Shown: positions 1-9,858 of the stretch, one piece after another | Layout of the letters: each line of letters begins with the position of its first letter | Position numbering within the stretch: the first letter of the stretch is position 1 | NCBI GenBank assembly: GCA_018673915.1 | Contig: JABHBK010000058.1 | Span: 1-64,000 of the forward strand | DNA length: 64,000 nt | Direction of reading: 5' to 3' | From: Nitrospina sp. | Lineage (GTDB): Bacteria > Nitrospinota > Nitrospinia > Nitrospinales > VA-1 | Notes under the pieces: model-generated | Database searches by the model: none | Seen by the model: only the letters and a program-made list of their open reading frames with translations | What the model was told of the DNA's origin: nothing | Program-made: the position numbers and the translations under genes

Positions 1-1
1 C

Positions 2-739
2 GACTCTCTTTCAAAGGAAAGAATGAAGCTCTTTGGCCCCAGCTTAACGGTTGCTGCAGGCCTGGCTCTGGGAAAGTGCGACAAGATTAATGTAATACCG
101 GAAAAATACCGACCTTCCCTCAAAAAATCATTGACCAAGCTGGCACCCTTGGCAGCAGCACTCGTCTTATTTTCAGCTTTATATGGTTACAGCTCTCACC
201 TGCGAGGTAAAGTTTCGAGCCAAAAAACCCTGCTTAGCGACCAGAGAATTGGGCTGGAAAAACTGCAAACTCAAGCTCCAGAACTGCAGAAACCCATTCA
301 ACAGTTGAAAGGCTTTAAAGAAACTAAATCTGCATTGAGAAAAGAAAAAAAACAACTCCCTGGAGACACTTCATTTCCCTTCGATTTCGACCAGGTTTTT
401 TCTGAACTTTCTCTCCTGGTCCCAGATAATACCTCGATTTCCAAAATCGTCTACGCAGCACAAGGGAGTGATGAGGAAGCCGGTGAAGAAGAGAGTTTGA
501 CCCGTATAGGGAAAGCGGATGTTTCTGACAGGGAACGGATAAAGATAATAGGGGAAATTTTTGGCGGAGGACTAAATGTTCAAAGCTCCCTGAGAAACCT
601 GCTTCAGGATTTAAAAGGATCTCCGGCTTTCAAAGATATCAAACTAATAACATCTAATCCTTTGAAAGATGGCGCATATAATAGCCCGGGAATCAAATTT
701 GAAATATATATTTTCCCGGCTCCCGCCAACTCCGCCTGA
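2..739 (+). CDS. PilM C-terminus fused to PilN-like pilus assembly protein (MshI-like), 5' truncated by window edge
   Basis: Reading frame is open from base 2 (DSLSKERMKLFGPSLTVAAGLALG..., PilM-like C-terminus) into a TM segment and coiled PilN-like region; first gene of a pilM/N-O-P-Q order. Confidence 0.7.
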   Translation, partial: DSLSKERMKLFGPSLTVAAGLALGKCDKINVIPEKYRPSLKKSLTKLAPLAAALVLFSALYGYSSHLRGKVSSQKTLLSDQRIGLEKLQTQAPELQKPIQQLKGFKETKSALRKEKKQLPGDTSFPFDFDQVFSELSLLVPDNTSISKIVYAAQGSDEEAGEEESLTRIGKADVSDRERIKIIGEIFGGGLNVQSSLRNLLQDLKGSPAFKDIKLITSNPLKDGAYNSPGIKFEIYIFPAPANSA

Positions 740-759
740 ATGAAAAAAGAGACCTGAAT

Positions 760-1353
760 ATGGCCGCAGCAACTCCCAAATTCGATTTAAGCAAGATGAC
801 CCTCCGGGAAATTATAATTGTTGGTGGGACCCTTCTCTTTGCGGTAGCTTACGGATTTTACGAGTTCGAGTACACCGTGCAAATGAAAAAAATTACTCTA
901 TTGGAAAAACAATCCAGGGAGGTACAAGCCTCAATTGGAGCTTTCCAGAAAATTTTGATCAATCCATCGCATGTCAAAAAAACCTTAGTCCAAATAACAA
1001 AAATTAAAAGTGAAATTGTCGAAATGCAAGCGGCCATTAAAAAAACCAAAAGCCGTCTCAAAGGACAAGATTTGGAAATTCTTAATGATCTTCAGGGCGA
1101 AGCTGATTTTTATGGGGTATTTTTAAAATCGATGAAAACCAGCGAAAGAAGAATTAAACAGGCGGGTCTCCGTTTAAAGGAGGTTTCTCTGATCTTGGAA
1201 ATTGAAAGCGATTACAACGCATTGAAAAAGTTTGTGGCGTCGTTAAAAAACTTTCCTGCTGTTATTACTATTGAAAGCCTTGAAACCACAAGGGATGAGA
1301 AAATCCTTCCCAAACTTGAATCTCGTCTACATATAAAAGTTATAGTACTATGA
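760..1353 (+). CDS. PilO/MshJ-like type IV pilus inner membrane protein
   Basis: 197 aa, one N-terminal TM then coiled coil, between PilN-like and PilP-like genes. Confidence 0.65.
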   Translation: MAAATPKFDLSKMTLREIIIVGGTLLFAVAYGFYEFEYTVQMKKITLLEKQSREVQASIGAFQKILINPSHVKKTLVQITKIKSEIVEMQAAIKKTKSRLKGQDLEILNDLQGEADFYGVFLKSMKTSERRIKQAGLRLKEVSLILEIESDYNALKKFVASLKNFPAVITIESLETTRDEKILPKLESRLHIKVIVL

Positions 1354-1363
1354 TTGGACGATT

Positions 1364-1771
1364 GTGCCAGGGGTGATGAAACCGTTTTGGAGAGCTACAG
1401 CTTTGAATCTCCCGAGTCCAAATAATTTTCTATTTGTCATCCTAGTTATTTCCATGGCATCGGGAACCGCTTTTGCCGCAAATGGCAATGGCCCGCGTGT
1501 GAACCCTTTTGAACTCCCCCAGGGTATTTACTCTAAAGAAAATATCCCTAAAGAACAACCGCAGGATTTGGTATTACAAGCAATATTCAATATTAACGGG
1601 AAACGAATTGCCACCATCAGCGGAGAAAATTTTTTTAAAGGCGATTTTGCCTTTGGGAAAAGGGTATTAAATATTTTCGACAACCAAGTTGTTCTGGATT
1701 CAGGCGGAAAGGAAGAAATCCTTATCCTGGAAAAAAATAATTTCAAACTTCGAAAAAGTTTCAAAAAATAG
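1364..1771 (+). CDS. PilP/MshK-like small pilus assembly protein
   Basis: 135 aa, signal sequence and RVNPFELPQGI...LQAIFNINGKRIATISGENFFKGD, PilP-like; precedes the secretin. Confidence 0.6.
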   Translation: MPGVMKPFWRATALNLPSPNNFLFVILVISMASGTAFAANGNGPRVNPFELPQGIYSKENIPKEQPQDLVLQAIFNINGKRIATISGENFFKGDFAFGKRVLNIFDNQVVLDSGGKEEILILEKNNFKLRKSFKK

Positions 1772-2019
1772 TAAATTTTTAAAAGACCCCTGCAAACATT
1801 CTTTCTGGATGGTTCCGTCAAAATACCTATCAGGCCCCACAATTAGCTTCAGCCATCCAGCGCATATTTTACGACTCAAAAAACACTAAATTCTGCCAAA
1901 GAGATCCCGCAATTTTCCGGCCCGCGAAACAGCCAAAACATACAGATTTTATTAGACTTATGGCGTTTTTTGTTGTACATTAATTTAGTATAAATTTGTT
2001 TAAATTTACAATAACCACT

Positions 2020-3862
2020 ATGTCCCTTAAAAATACATTCGCGCTGGCATTTCAAAATGCTGGAATTCTGGTTTTGAGCCTGATTCTTGGTTCGTGTTCC
2101 ATGCTGAATTCCAGCAAAAAAGACGACCCCATTCCTAGCCAAGCCAAAAAGGATCAAAAAGAAAAACCCGCTACCAGAGAGGTCACGATTCCTCTGGAAA
2201 AAGCCGATGCTACTGCGAGCACCTTGCAAGAGCTGACAGAAATTCAACCTTCCCTGGAACCACAGCAACAGGATACCAAAGGGGTTCGGTTCACTATGTC
2301 AGCCAGAGGGGTAAGCATTAAAAATGTACTTTTTGCCCTTTCTCAGGAAATCGAGCAGAATATCATTTTCGAACCAGGGGTAGACGAGCTGGCAACTGTT
2401 GACCTGAAGAACGTCACATTAGAGCAGGCTTTGGATGCCTTATTGCCCCCATTACAGTTGGAATATGAGATGGACCCAAAATTCATCCGTATTCGACGCG
2501 AGAAAATGCAGACTCGCACCTTTTTTCTTAATTATGTAATTTCTAAAAGATCCGGAACCAGCAATTTAACATCCAGCTCCGGAACCTCTGGTACTACCAC
2601 ATCCGGCGGATCATCTTCTGGAGAAAGCGAAGCGAATACCCGCTCGACCAGTGCCGTTGAATCATCCGAGGAAACCGATTTATGGACCGAGATATTATCC
2701 GGACTAAAATTTATTGTCACACCTTCGGCTTCATCATCCTCAGACAGTGATTCGGAAAGTTCCAGCGATGATTCTGAAAGCTCTGAATCATCGGATTCTT
2801 CAGGAAGCGATTCATCAGGATTGGTTGCAAGTTTACTGGGGGGGCGGCGGCGGCTCCTCTTCAAGCGTAGAAGAAGGTTCGGGAGACTCCGAAGATAGCT
2901 CCTCTTCCTCCTCTTCGGATGCAGAAAGATTTGAAGAAAGCGGTTTTTTAGTTGTCAACAAGCAGGCGGGAATGATCGTGGTGAAAGATTACCCGAAAGT
3001 TTTGCTTCAGATAGCCGAGTATCTGGAGGCGATAGAGGGTTCCGTTCAAAGACAGGTATTCATTCAAGCAAAAATCGTTGAGGTAACATTAAATGATGAT
3101 TATAAGCTGGGAATCAACTGGGGGAATGTAAGCCCATTTACCCTTACGCATGCTGGAGGAACGAGCCTGGCTCAAACTGTCTTAGGTGGGGCAGCCGATT
3201 TCACCTACGGGCTGGCTAAAACTGACTTCAGCATAGTTGTTGATGCTTTATCCAAACAGGGGCAAGTTAGTGTGCTTTCAAGTCCCAAAATTGCCACTTT
3301 GAATAATCAACGTGCTGTGATCAAGGTGGGAACCGAAGATATTTTCTTTGTGCCTGAAGTCACTGCAGCAACGACCACATCTGCTGCTACGACCGAATAC
3401 ATACCCACAGCAATTACCATCGGTATCGTGCTCGATGTCGTCCCCCAGATCAACCCAAACGGTCAGATCATGATGAGCATCAACACCAGCATCACGGAGC
3501 AATCCGGCTCAAGGACTTCACCTGACGGGATCAACGTAGTGCCTGTTCTTGATGTGCGGGAATCCAACAATGTTGTATTGGCTCAACACGGACAGACCAT
3601 CGTTATTGGCGGCCTGATGAAAACCAAAAAAGAAGTCGATGAAAATTCCCTCCCATTTTTTGGTGCCCTCCCTTATGTGGGAAAACTGTTTCATTGGGAC
3701 CAGGAAACAGAAGCCAAAACAGAGCTGGTAATCATGCTAACTCCAGAAATTATGGCAGGCAAAGCCGTTGATGAAAAATATTTAAGTGAAAGCAGTTCTA
3801 TCAAAAACTTTGGCTACGATGACGCCACGACGAACATGGTTAATCCCTCATTTAAAAGGTAG
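2020..3862 (+). pseudogene. Type II/IV pilus secretin (PilQ/MshL-like lipoprotein), reading frame interrupted at a G7 homopolymer (2838-2844)
   Basis: ORF 1996..2898 carries lipobox LILGSC and the secretin N-domain; ORF 2714..3862 carries the secretin domain (VFIQAKIVEV...VPVLDVRESNNVVLAQHGQTIVIGGLMK). Deleting one G joins both into LLGGGGGSSSSVEEGSGD. Could be assembly error, phase variation or a real lesion. Confidence 0.75.
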
Positions 3863-3868
3863 TTTTAA

Positions 3869-5449
3869 ATGTACGAAAATTTTTACCGGTTCAAGGAAAA
3901 GCCTTTCAGCCTAACTCCGGATCCCAAGTTCCTTTACCTGAACAAGCAGTATCAGGGGGCACTGGATCATATGCTGTATGGCATTAAACAGAAGGAAGGC
4001 TTTATGGTTATTGCCGGTGATGTCGGAACCGGAAAAACCACGCTATGCCGTTGCTTACTCGATAGGCTGGATAAGAATGTCGAAGTTGCCTTAATTCTGA
4101 ATCCTATGCTTTCCGATATGGACCTTTTACGAAACATTGTCCAAGATCTTTCTATCAAATCCCTCCATGCCCGGCAACCTGTTGGAGTGGTCGAAGATGG
4201 TACTACCGGCGAAGAGATTTCTATTGAACTGGAGCCGGATGCTTTTTCATCTGAAGATTTAAAAAAGGTAACTACCTCTTGGATTAACAGCGCTTCCAAA
4301 AAAGAGCTCATTGATGCCCTGAATACATTTCTTCTCGATCAGCATGACCAGGGGAAGTCCACAGTACTAATTATTGATGAAGCTCAAAACCTGTCTCTTG
4401 CTGTGATGGAACAGCTTCGAATTCTTTCAAATCTCGAAACAGAAAAAGACAAGCTTCTGCAAATCATATTCGTGGGCCAATTAGAGCTAAACGAAAAACT
4501 GAAACTGCCCACTTTAAAACAATTGAACCAGAGAATTTCGATCCGTTACAAAATTGCTCCCCTAAATCAGGAAGAGACAGATAATTATATTTCCCACCGA
4601 ATTCTCGTTGCCGGCGCAGGTTCTCAAGTGGGCTTCGCCAAGTCGGCCCTTAAGGAAATTTATAAATACTCAAACGGATACCCGCGCCTGATAAACCTTG
4701 CTTGTGACCGGAGTCTTCTAGCAGGGTATAACAACCATGCTGATGTAGTGGATCGGCAACACGTGCGCGAAGCCATTCAAAGTCTATTGGGAGAAGAAAG
4801 TAAAAGCGGTTTTTTAAAACAGTTCATGCAAACACAATGGACTTTATTCGCTTCTCTAATATTTTTTGTTGCCGGGTTGACATTATTTGTCCTCGCAAAA
4901 ACAAATCCGGAAAAAATAAATCTATCAGCCGAAAAGATTGTTCAAGAAGAGAAGCATCGGCCTCCGGCTACCACTGAGAGCAGGAAAAAGCCTGTCATCA
5001 CTGAGCCTTCGGCACCCAAACCAGAACAATCAAAAGTTGTACCCTCCTCGTCACTGGCTCCAACCCTGGCAAAATCCGTAGAGCCCACGTTTACAAAACC
5101 TACGGAAAGAACCGAGACGGCTCAACCTACTGTATCCCCAACTGGTGCTCCTACTGAAGTTCAAAAACCGTCTAACGCAAAAAGCACGGGGACATTGGGC
5201 AAACAGAAGGGGAATTATCGTATTCAGGTTTACTCACTTAAAACCCAGGCAGAAGCGGATGAGCATGTTGCTAATTTGATAACCGCAGGCTTTGACACGT
5301 TTTGGAAAAAAGCAGTTTCGGCCGGACAAGATTGGTATATTGTTTATGTCGGACCGTTCCAAGACCTTAATTCGGCCAAAGTTAACTTGAAAGCTTTAAA
5401 GTTTTCCGGCCGTAAGCCAATTTTGTTATCCGTATCCACCGCCAGTTGA
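3869..5449 (+). CDS. ExeA/MshM-like AAA ATPase with TM segment and C-terminal SPOR domain
   Basis: MYENFYRFKEKPFSLTPDPKFLYL, Walker A GDVGTGKTT, Walker B VLIIDEAQ, TM, Pro-rich linker, C-terminal NYRIQVYSLKTQAEADEHVANL...WYIVYVGPF. Confidence 0.85.
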   Translation: MYENFYRFKEKPFSLTPDPKFLYLNKQYQGALDHMLYGIKQKEGFMVIAGDVGTGKTTLCRCLLDRLDKNVEVALILNPMLSDMDLLRNIVQDLSIKSLHARQPVGVVEDGTTGEEISIELEPDAFSSEDLKKVTTSWINSASKKELIDALNTFLLDQHDQGKSTVLIIDEAQNLSLAVMEQLRILSNLETEKDKLLQIIFVGQLELNEKLKLPTLKQLNQRISIRYKIAPLNQEETDNYISHRILVAGAGSQVGFAKSALKEIYKYSNGYPRLINLACDRSLLAGYNNHADVVDRQHVREAIQSLLGEESKSGFLKQFMQTQWTLFASLIFFVAGLTLFVLAKTNPEKINLSAEKIVQEEKHRPPATTESRKKPVITEPSAPKPEQSKVVPSSSLAPTLAKSVEPTFTKPTERTETAQPTVSPTGAPTEVQKPSNAKSTGTLGKQKGNYRIQVYSLKTQAEADEHVANLITAGFDTFWKKAVSAGQDWYIVYVGPFQDLNSAKVNLKALKFSGRKPILLSVSTAS

Positions 5450-5462
5450 GAGGTGACATCCT

Positions 5463-6734
5463 TTGAGCCTGATAGCGGATAGCCTCAAAAAGGCGGTAAA
5501 AGAAAAATCCTTCGATATCAGCCCAGGAATTAATCTTCTAAAAAACCTGGGAACCAAAGCTAAGCCAACCACCAAATTTGATCCTAAAGAAGCCAAGCGG
5601 TTTGTAATCCTTATCGTTCTTCCAGCCACGATTTTGCTTTATTTATTGCTGGGGAAACCTTTAATATCAAACAAGGAACCCCAACAAATATCGCCACCTG
5701 TCGTAGCAAAAATTCCGGCTCCTCCAGTCAAACCGGTTCCTCAACCGGCACCCAAGCAATCTGCCCCGCCCCCCGCCAAGACCACCCAACCCGTAAAGGA
5801 ACCAAACAATGTTCTTGTTATCGAGCCGGGAATGAAGGAAGTCCCTGTATTGGAAAAAGAAATCCCAATTCAAAAAAATGCAGAACAAGTGGTCAAACCC
5901 AAGCCAGTCGCCGGACCAAAAAAGGAAGCATCTCCTGAAAAAGTCAATGAGCGTGAAATGGAGCAAGAACTGGCTGCCAAGGCTAAACCTTTAACTTTGG
6001 AAACACCTGCTGCAAAACCTCCCAAAAAACTGCAAGCAGATCGCCTAGAACCACCAAGGATAATTAAACCAATGGAATCGGCCCAAGCACCAGATACTTT
6101 TGGCAAGGCTCCTGTATTCAATTCCAATAAAAAATTATTTCCGGCAACGCCAGAACCGGATATTTTTAAAAATAGCGAATATTACTTCAATAGGGCCATT
6201 TTTTATCAACAATCGAGAAGCTGGGATAAGGCTTTGACAAGTTATTCCAAAGCTGCAGAACTTGATGCCAAAAATGCCGATATTTACAATAATATGGGAG
6301 TAATATACAAAGAATTGCGCCAATACGATCGTGCTATAGATGAGTTCCTCAGAGCTATCTATTTAAACTCCGACTCTGCTAAACCCTATAACAATATAGG
6401 CGTGGTATACTACGCTAAAAAAGATTTTGCCGGAGCAATTCGAAACTATCAGAAAGCGATCTCGATTGAACCCAATAATCTGGAGGCGTTGAACAATCTG
6501 GCTGTGGCCTATAAGCACACGGATCAGCTGGATAAATCCAAGTCCATTCTAAATCAAGCTCTCAAAATTGATAGGGCTCATGCTGGCACCAATTATAACT
6601 TGGCCATATTATACGAAAAGGAAGGGAACCAAAAATCCGCGATTCATTTTTACCAACGTTTTATTGAATTGGGATCATCCAGTCATCCTGGGTTATCCTC
6701 TAAAGTCAAAAAACATATTGCAGCCCTGAAATAA
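5463..6734 (+). CDS. TPR repeat protein (MshN-like) with TM and Pro/Lys-rich linker
   Basis: Tandem TPRs in the C-terminal half (ADIYNNMGVIYKELRQYDRAIDEFLRAI...), syntenic with mshN. Confidence 0.7.
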   Translation: MSLIADSLKKAVKEKSFDISPGINLLKNLGTKAKPTTKFDPKEAKRFVILIVLPATILLYLLLGKPLISNKEPQQISPPVVAKIPAPPVKPVPQPAPKQSAPPPAKTTQPVKEPNNVLVIEPGMKEVPVLEKEIPIQKNAEQVVKPKPVAGPKKEASPEKVNEREMEQELAAKAKPLTLETPAAKPPKKLQADRLEPPRIIKPMESAQAPDTFGKAPVFNSNKKLFPATPEPDIFKNSEYYFNRAIFYQQSRSWDKALTSYSKAAELDAKNADIYNNMGVIYKELRQYDRAIDEFLRAIYLNSDSAKPYNNIGVVYYAKKDFAGAIRNYQKAISIEPNNLEALNNLAVAYKHTDQLDKSKSILNQALKIDRAHAGTNYNLAILYEKEGNQKSAIHFYQRFIELGSSSHPGLSSKVKKHIAALK

Positions 6735-6768
6735 ATGAAACGCGAATTGCAGAACCCCAAAAAAGCCC

Positions 6769-7401
6769 ATGCTCAAAAAAGCTTTCAAGAAAAATCTTAT
6801 CGCCGGATTGTTGGTGACGATTCCAGCGGGGTTGACATATATGATCCTGTCCTTCGTCATTACCCGTGTAGACAGAACCATGGAACCCGTTATCCAGAAA
6901 ATCTTTGGATCCCATGGACTACGCGTATTGGAAGAATGGCATATCCCCGGCATGGGGTTTCTTCTATTAGGCCTATTTATTATTGGTGTGGGACTGGTAG
7001 GAACAAATTTTATTGGGAAAAAAGTTGTGGCCACGGGGGAAAAACTTCTCCACAAAATCCCAGTTGTTCGAGTGATTTACACAAGTATCAAAAAAGTTGT
7101 AGACACCGTCTCCCTGGCCGAAACTGCCAGCTTTCAAAAAATGGTTCTGATCACTTACCCACGCGAGCCATTAAAAACTCTGGGAATCGTATGCTGTAAC
7201 TCACCCTCAGGTGTCAATACTGCAGCAGGCGAAAAAATGTTGAATGTCTTTGTTCCCACTTCTCCCAACCCAACCACAGGTTTTCTGTTCATGGTCCCCG
7301 AGAAAGATGCCATTGCCATGAATATGTCGGTAGAAGAAGGTTTGAAGATGATTATATCTTTTGGAATGACAAACCCAGAGACTCAAAACTTAAAGAGATA
7401 A
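6769..7401 (+). CDS. DUF502 family membrane protein
   Basis: MLKKAFKKNLIAGLLVTIPAGLTYMILSFVITRVD..., typical of DUF502. Confidence 0.85.
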   Translation: MLKKAFKKNLIAGLLVTIPAGLTYMILSFVITRVDRTMEPVIQKIFGSHGLRVLEEWHIPGMGFLLLGLFIIGVGLVGTNFIGKKVVATGEKLLHKIPVVRVIYTSIKKVVDTVSLAETASFQKMVLITYPREPLKTLGIVCCNSPSGVNTAAGEKMLNVFVPTSPNPTTGFLFMVPEKDAIAMNMSVEEGLKMIISFGMTNPETQNLKR

Positions 7402-7419
7402 TTTGCCTTCCGCAAATAG

Positions 7420-8133
7420 CTAGTTCCCTGAAGAACCAGATTTCGCCATAGACTTATCTTTCTTTCCCGCCAGGTTTTCACTGATTCGTTTGGCGACTTT
7501 AACATCCAAATTACTTAAAACCTGTCCTGCTATTTTGCTTTTCATTCCCGAAATAATTTTCAACGCCAAGTCTTCATCAATAGCTTCAACCAAATTGGCA
7601 GCCTCTTCCGGTTTCATGCTGGAATATACTTTAATTAAAGCCTCCACATTTTCTTTGGTCTTTTCATCCTGAAATCCAATCTGTTCTTTCGATTCAGATA
7701 TGCTTTGTTCAATTTTTTTTAGGTCTTTCAGGACTTTGGCTTCCAACGCTTCGAGCCGAATTTGCTTAAGTCGTAATTCCTCTTCCTTTTGTTTTAGCTC
7801 CCGATTCTTACTTTCTATAGTTTCTATCATTCTAAACGTTTCGGGGCTGACCGCAGGCATGGTTCCTGGCAAATGAAGTTTCTCTTTTTCCTTCACTTCC
7901 TCTTTTTGTTCCTTTAACGGGAATAGTTTTTTCTCCTCCCGGACCTTCTCTGTCGCCTCATCGAGCTGTTTTACCTGGGCATAGGCCATGTCGGGCTCCA
8001 GGCTTCCGACAATGTATTTGTCGGACCTTCCCGTCAGAAGAAAAAACACTGTAATCATAAAAGCAAAAGTTATTTTAATTTTCATGCTGTTTTCCTTATA
8101 AGTTTCTCGCCCAGAGATTGGAAGCCACTTCAT
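7420..8133 (-). CDS. MotE-like / MgtE-N-domain flagellar-locus protein
   Basis: Signal/TM, coiled coil, then VYSSMKPEEAANLVEAIDEDLALKIISGMKSKIAGQVLSNLDVKVAKRISENL (MgtE_N-like); follows fliJ-like gene. Confidence 0.7.
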   Translation of the reverse strand: MKWLPISGRETYKENSMKIKITFAFMITVFFLLTGRSDKYIVGSLEPDMAYAQVKQLDEATEKVREEKKLFPLKEQKEEVKEKEKLHLPGTMPAVSPETFRMIETIESKNRELKQKEEELRLKQIRLEALEAKVLKDLKKIEQSISESKEQIGFQDEKTKENVEALIKVYSSMKPEEAANLVEAIDEDLALKIISGMKSKIAGQVLSNLDVKVAKRISENLAGKKDKSMAKSGSSGN

Positions 8134-8530
8134 CCTGAATCGCCGTTTCTTTTCTTTCCCGCAATTTTTTCTCTTTTAACATATCCCGATCTTTTAATAT
8201 TTCCAGGGTTCTACGTTTACGCATGGCCTCAACCACTTCTTCTCGTTTAGCCTCAAGCTTGGTGTTAATTTCTGAGATTATCACTTCCTGCTTCACACCT
8301 TGAGTCTTGATTCCCTGAAAAAAATGGTCATACAAGATCATGGTATCAACGCTTGCATTCCCTCTTATCTTTTGATTGAGCTCTTCCTTGCTTTTTTCAG
8401 TGGCATCCTGCATAAACTGCTTTTGATCCTGCTGCTTTTGATACAAAGAATTAATCTGCCCCATATCCCTTTGCAAGAGATTTTCCTTGTTCTTATTCAA
8501 ACGCAATATCATGTCGAACCTGAAACTCAA
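8096..8530 (-). CDS. fliJ: FliJ-like flagellar export chaperone
   Basis: 144 aa, highly charged coiled coil directly after fliI. Confidence 0.65.
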   Translation of the reverse strand: MSFRFDMILRLNKNKENLLQRDMGQINSLYQKQQDQKQFMQDATEKSKEELNQKIRGNASVDTMILYDHFFQGIKTQGVKQEVIISEINTKLEAKREEVVEAMRKRRTLEILKDRDMLKEKKLRERKETAIQDEVASNLWARNL

Positions 8531-8532
8531 TT

Positions 8533-9852
8533 TTAATTCTCCAGAATATTTTTCAATTCATTCATACTGGTTCGCCAGTCAACCCCATCAAAAATTCCCT
8601 GCCTAAGGTACGGCACCATGAGGTCATATTTTTGAATGGCCTGATCAATTTTAGGATTACTACCACGAGTGTAGGCCCCAATATTAATAAGATCCTCAGC
8701 CGATTTGTACGTTGCCAAGATATCTTTGAACTTCATAGACAAGTCATAATGCTCCTTGGAAACAACATCAATCATTAACCGGCTGACACTATTCAATACA
8801 TCAATGGCCGGATAATGGTTGTGCGAAGCCAACTCGCGACTTAGAACAATGTGTCCATCGAGAATAGCGCGCACGGCATCTGAAATAGGTTCATTCAAAT
8901 CATCCCCTTCCACCAATACCGTATAAAGGCCTGTTATCGAACCTTTGCTAGAGGAGGTTCCAGCACGCTCCAGTAATTTAGGAAGTAAGGAAAATACAGA
9001 AGGCGTAAACCCTCGCGTTGTCGGAGGTTCCCCAACAGAAAGGCCGATCTCCCGTTGCGCCAGGGCAAAACGAGTAACCGAATCCATCATCAACATAACA
9101 TCATTTCCCTGGTCACGAAAATATTCAGCAATGGTTGTTGCGATATACGCTCCACGAAGCCGAACCAAAGGAGGTTGATCGGAAGCTGCCGCGATTACTA
9201 TGGATTTTTTCAGACCTTCCTCACCCAGATTTTCATCAATGAATTCCTTGACCTCCCTGCCCCTTTCACCAATAAATGCGATCACGTTTACATCGGCATT
9301 TGTATTTCGAGCAATCATCCCCATCAGGACCGATTTACCTACCCCAGTCCCAGCAAGAATTCCCAGCCTCTGTCCTTTAGCGAAAGAAAGTAAACCGTTA
9401 AGAGCACGCACTCCAACATCTAATGACTCTCTTAATCGCCTTCGTTCCAATGGGTTCATCGGACTTCCCATTAATGGATACTCAACACCGAACGGAACCG
9501 GTCCTTTGCCATCAATTGGCAGTCCGTTCCCATCTAGAATTCTTCCAAGCAGTCCATTACTGGGTTTATAAGTAGGATATTCTTCCGTAGCCTCAATAAG
9601 ACTTCCGGGTTCAATTCCAAGCATTTCTCCAAGAGGCATCAATAAAGTACGTTGATCCCGAAATCCCACTACTTGAGCTTGGATAGCGGGCCGGTTACAG
9701 GGATATATGGTGCATAAACTTCCCACCGGCACCGCGGGGCCATCCCCTTCAAGGATAAGGCCAATAATTCGACTTACCTTTCCCGTTTTCCTAACGAAAT
9801 CGGTTTGCTCAATAAAGGAACTATATTTTTTTAAATCAATTATGGAACTCAT
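8533..9852 (-). CDS. fliI: Flagellum-specific ATP synthase FliI
   Basis: Walker A GILAGTGVGKSVL, GERGREVKEFI, DSVTRFALAQREIGL; strong FliI signature. Confidence 0.95.
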   Translation of the reverse strand: MSSIIDLKKYSSFIEQTDFVRKTGKVSRIIGLILEGDGPAVPVGSLCTIYPCNRPAIQAQVVGFRDQRTLLMPLGEMLGIEPGSLIEATEEYPTYKPSNGLLGRILDGNGLPIDGKGPVPFGVEYPLMGSPMNPLERRRLRESLDVGVRALNGLLSFAKGQRLGILAGTGVGKSVLMGMIARNTNADVNVIAFIGERGREVKEFIDENLGEEGLKKSIVIAAASDQPPLVRLRGAYIATTIAEYFRDQGNDVMLMMDSVTRFALAQREIGLSVGEPPTTRGFTPSVFSLLPKLLERAGTSSSKGSITGLYTVLVEGDDLNEPISDAVRAILDGHIVLSRELASHNHYPAIDVLNSVSRLMIDVVSKEHYDLSMKFKDILATYKSAEDLINIGAYTRGSNPKIDQAIQKYDLMVPYLRQGIFDGVDWRTSMNELKNILEN

Positions 9853-9858
9853 ACATTC

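Noticed and set aside
1689-1889. 66-aa plus-strand ORF after the PilP-like gene
   Set aside because: Mostly overlaps the PilP-like gene in another frame; no recognisable features.
2532-2864. Minus-strand Ser/Glu-rich ORF
   Set aside because: Antisense to the low-complexity region of the secretin.
6735-7199. 154-aa plus-strand ORF in another frame
   Set aside because: Overlaps the clear DUF502 gene and has no domain-like sequence.
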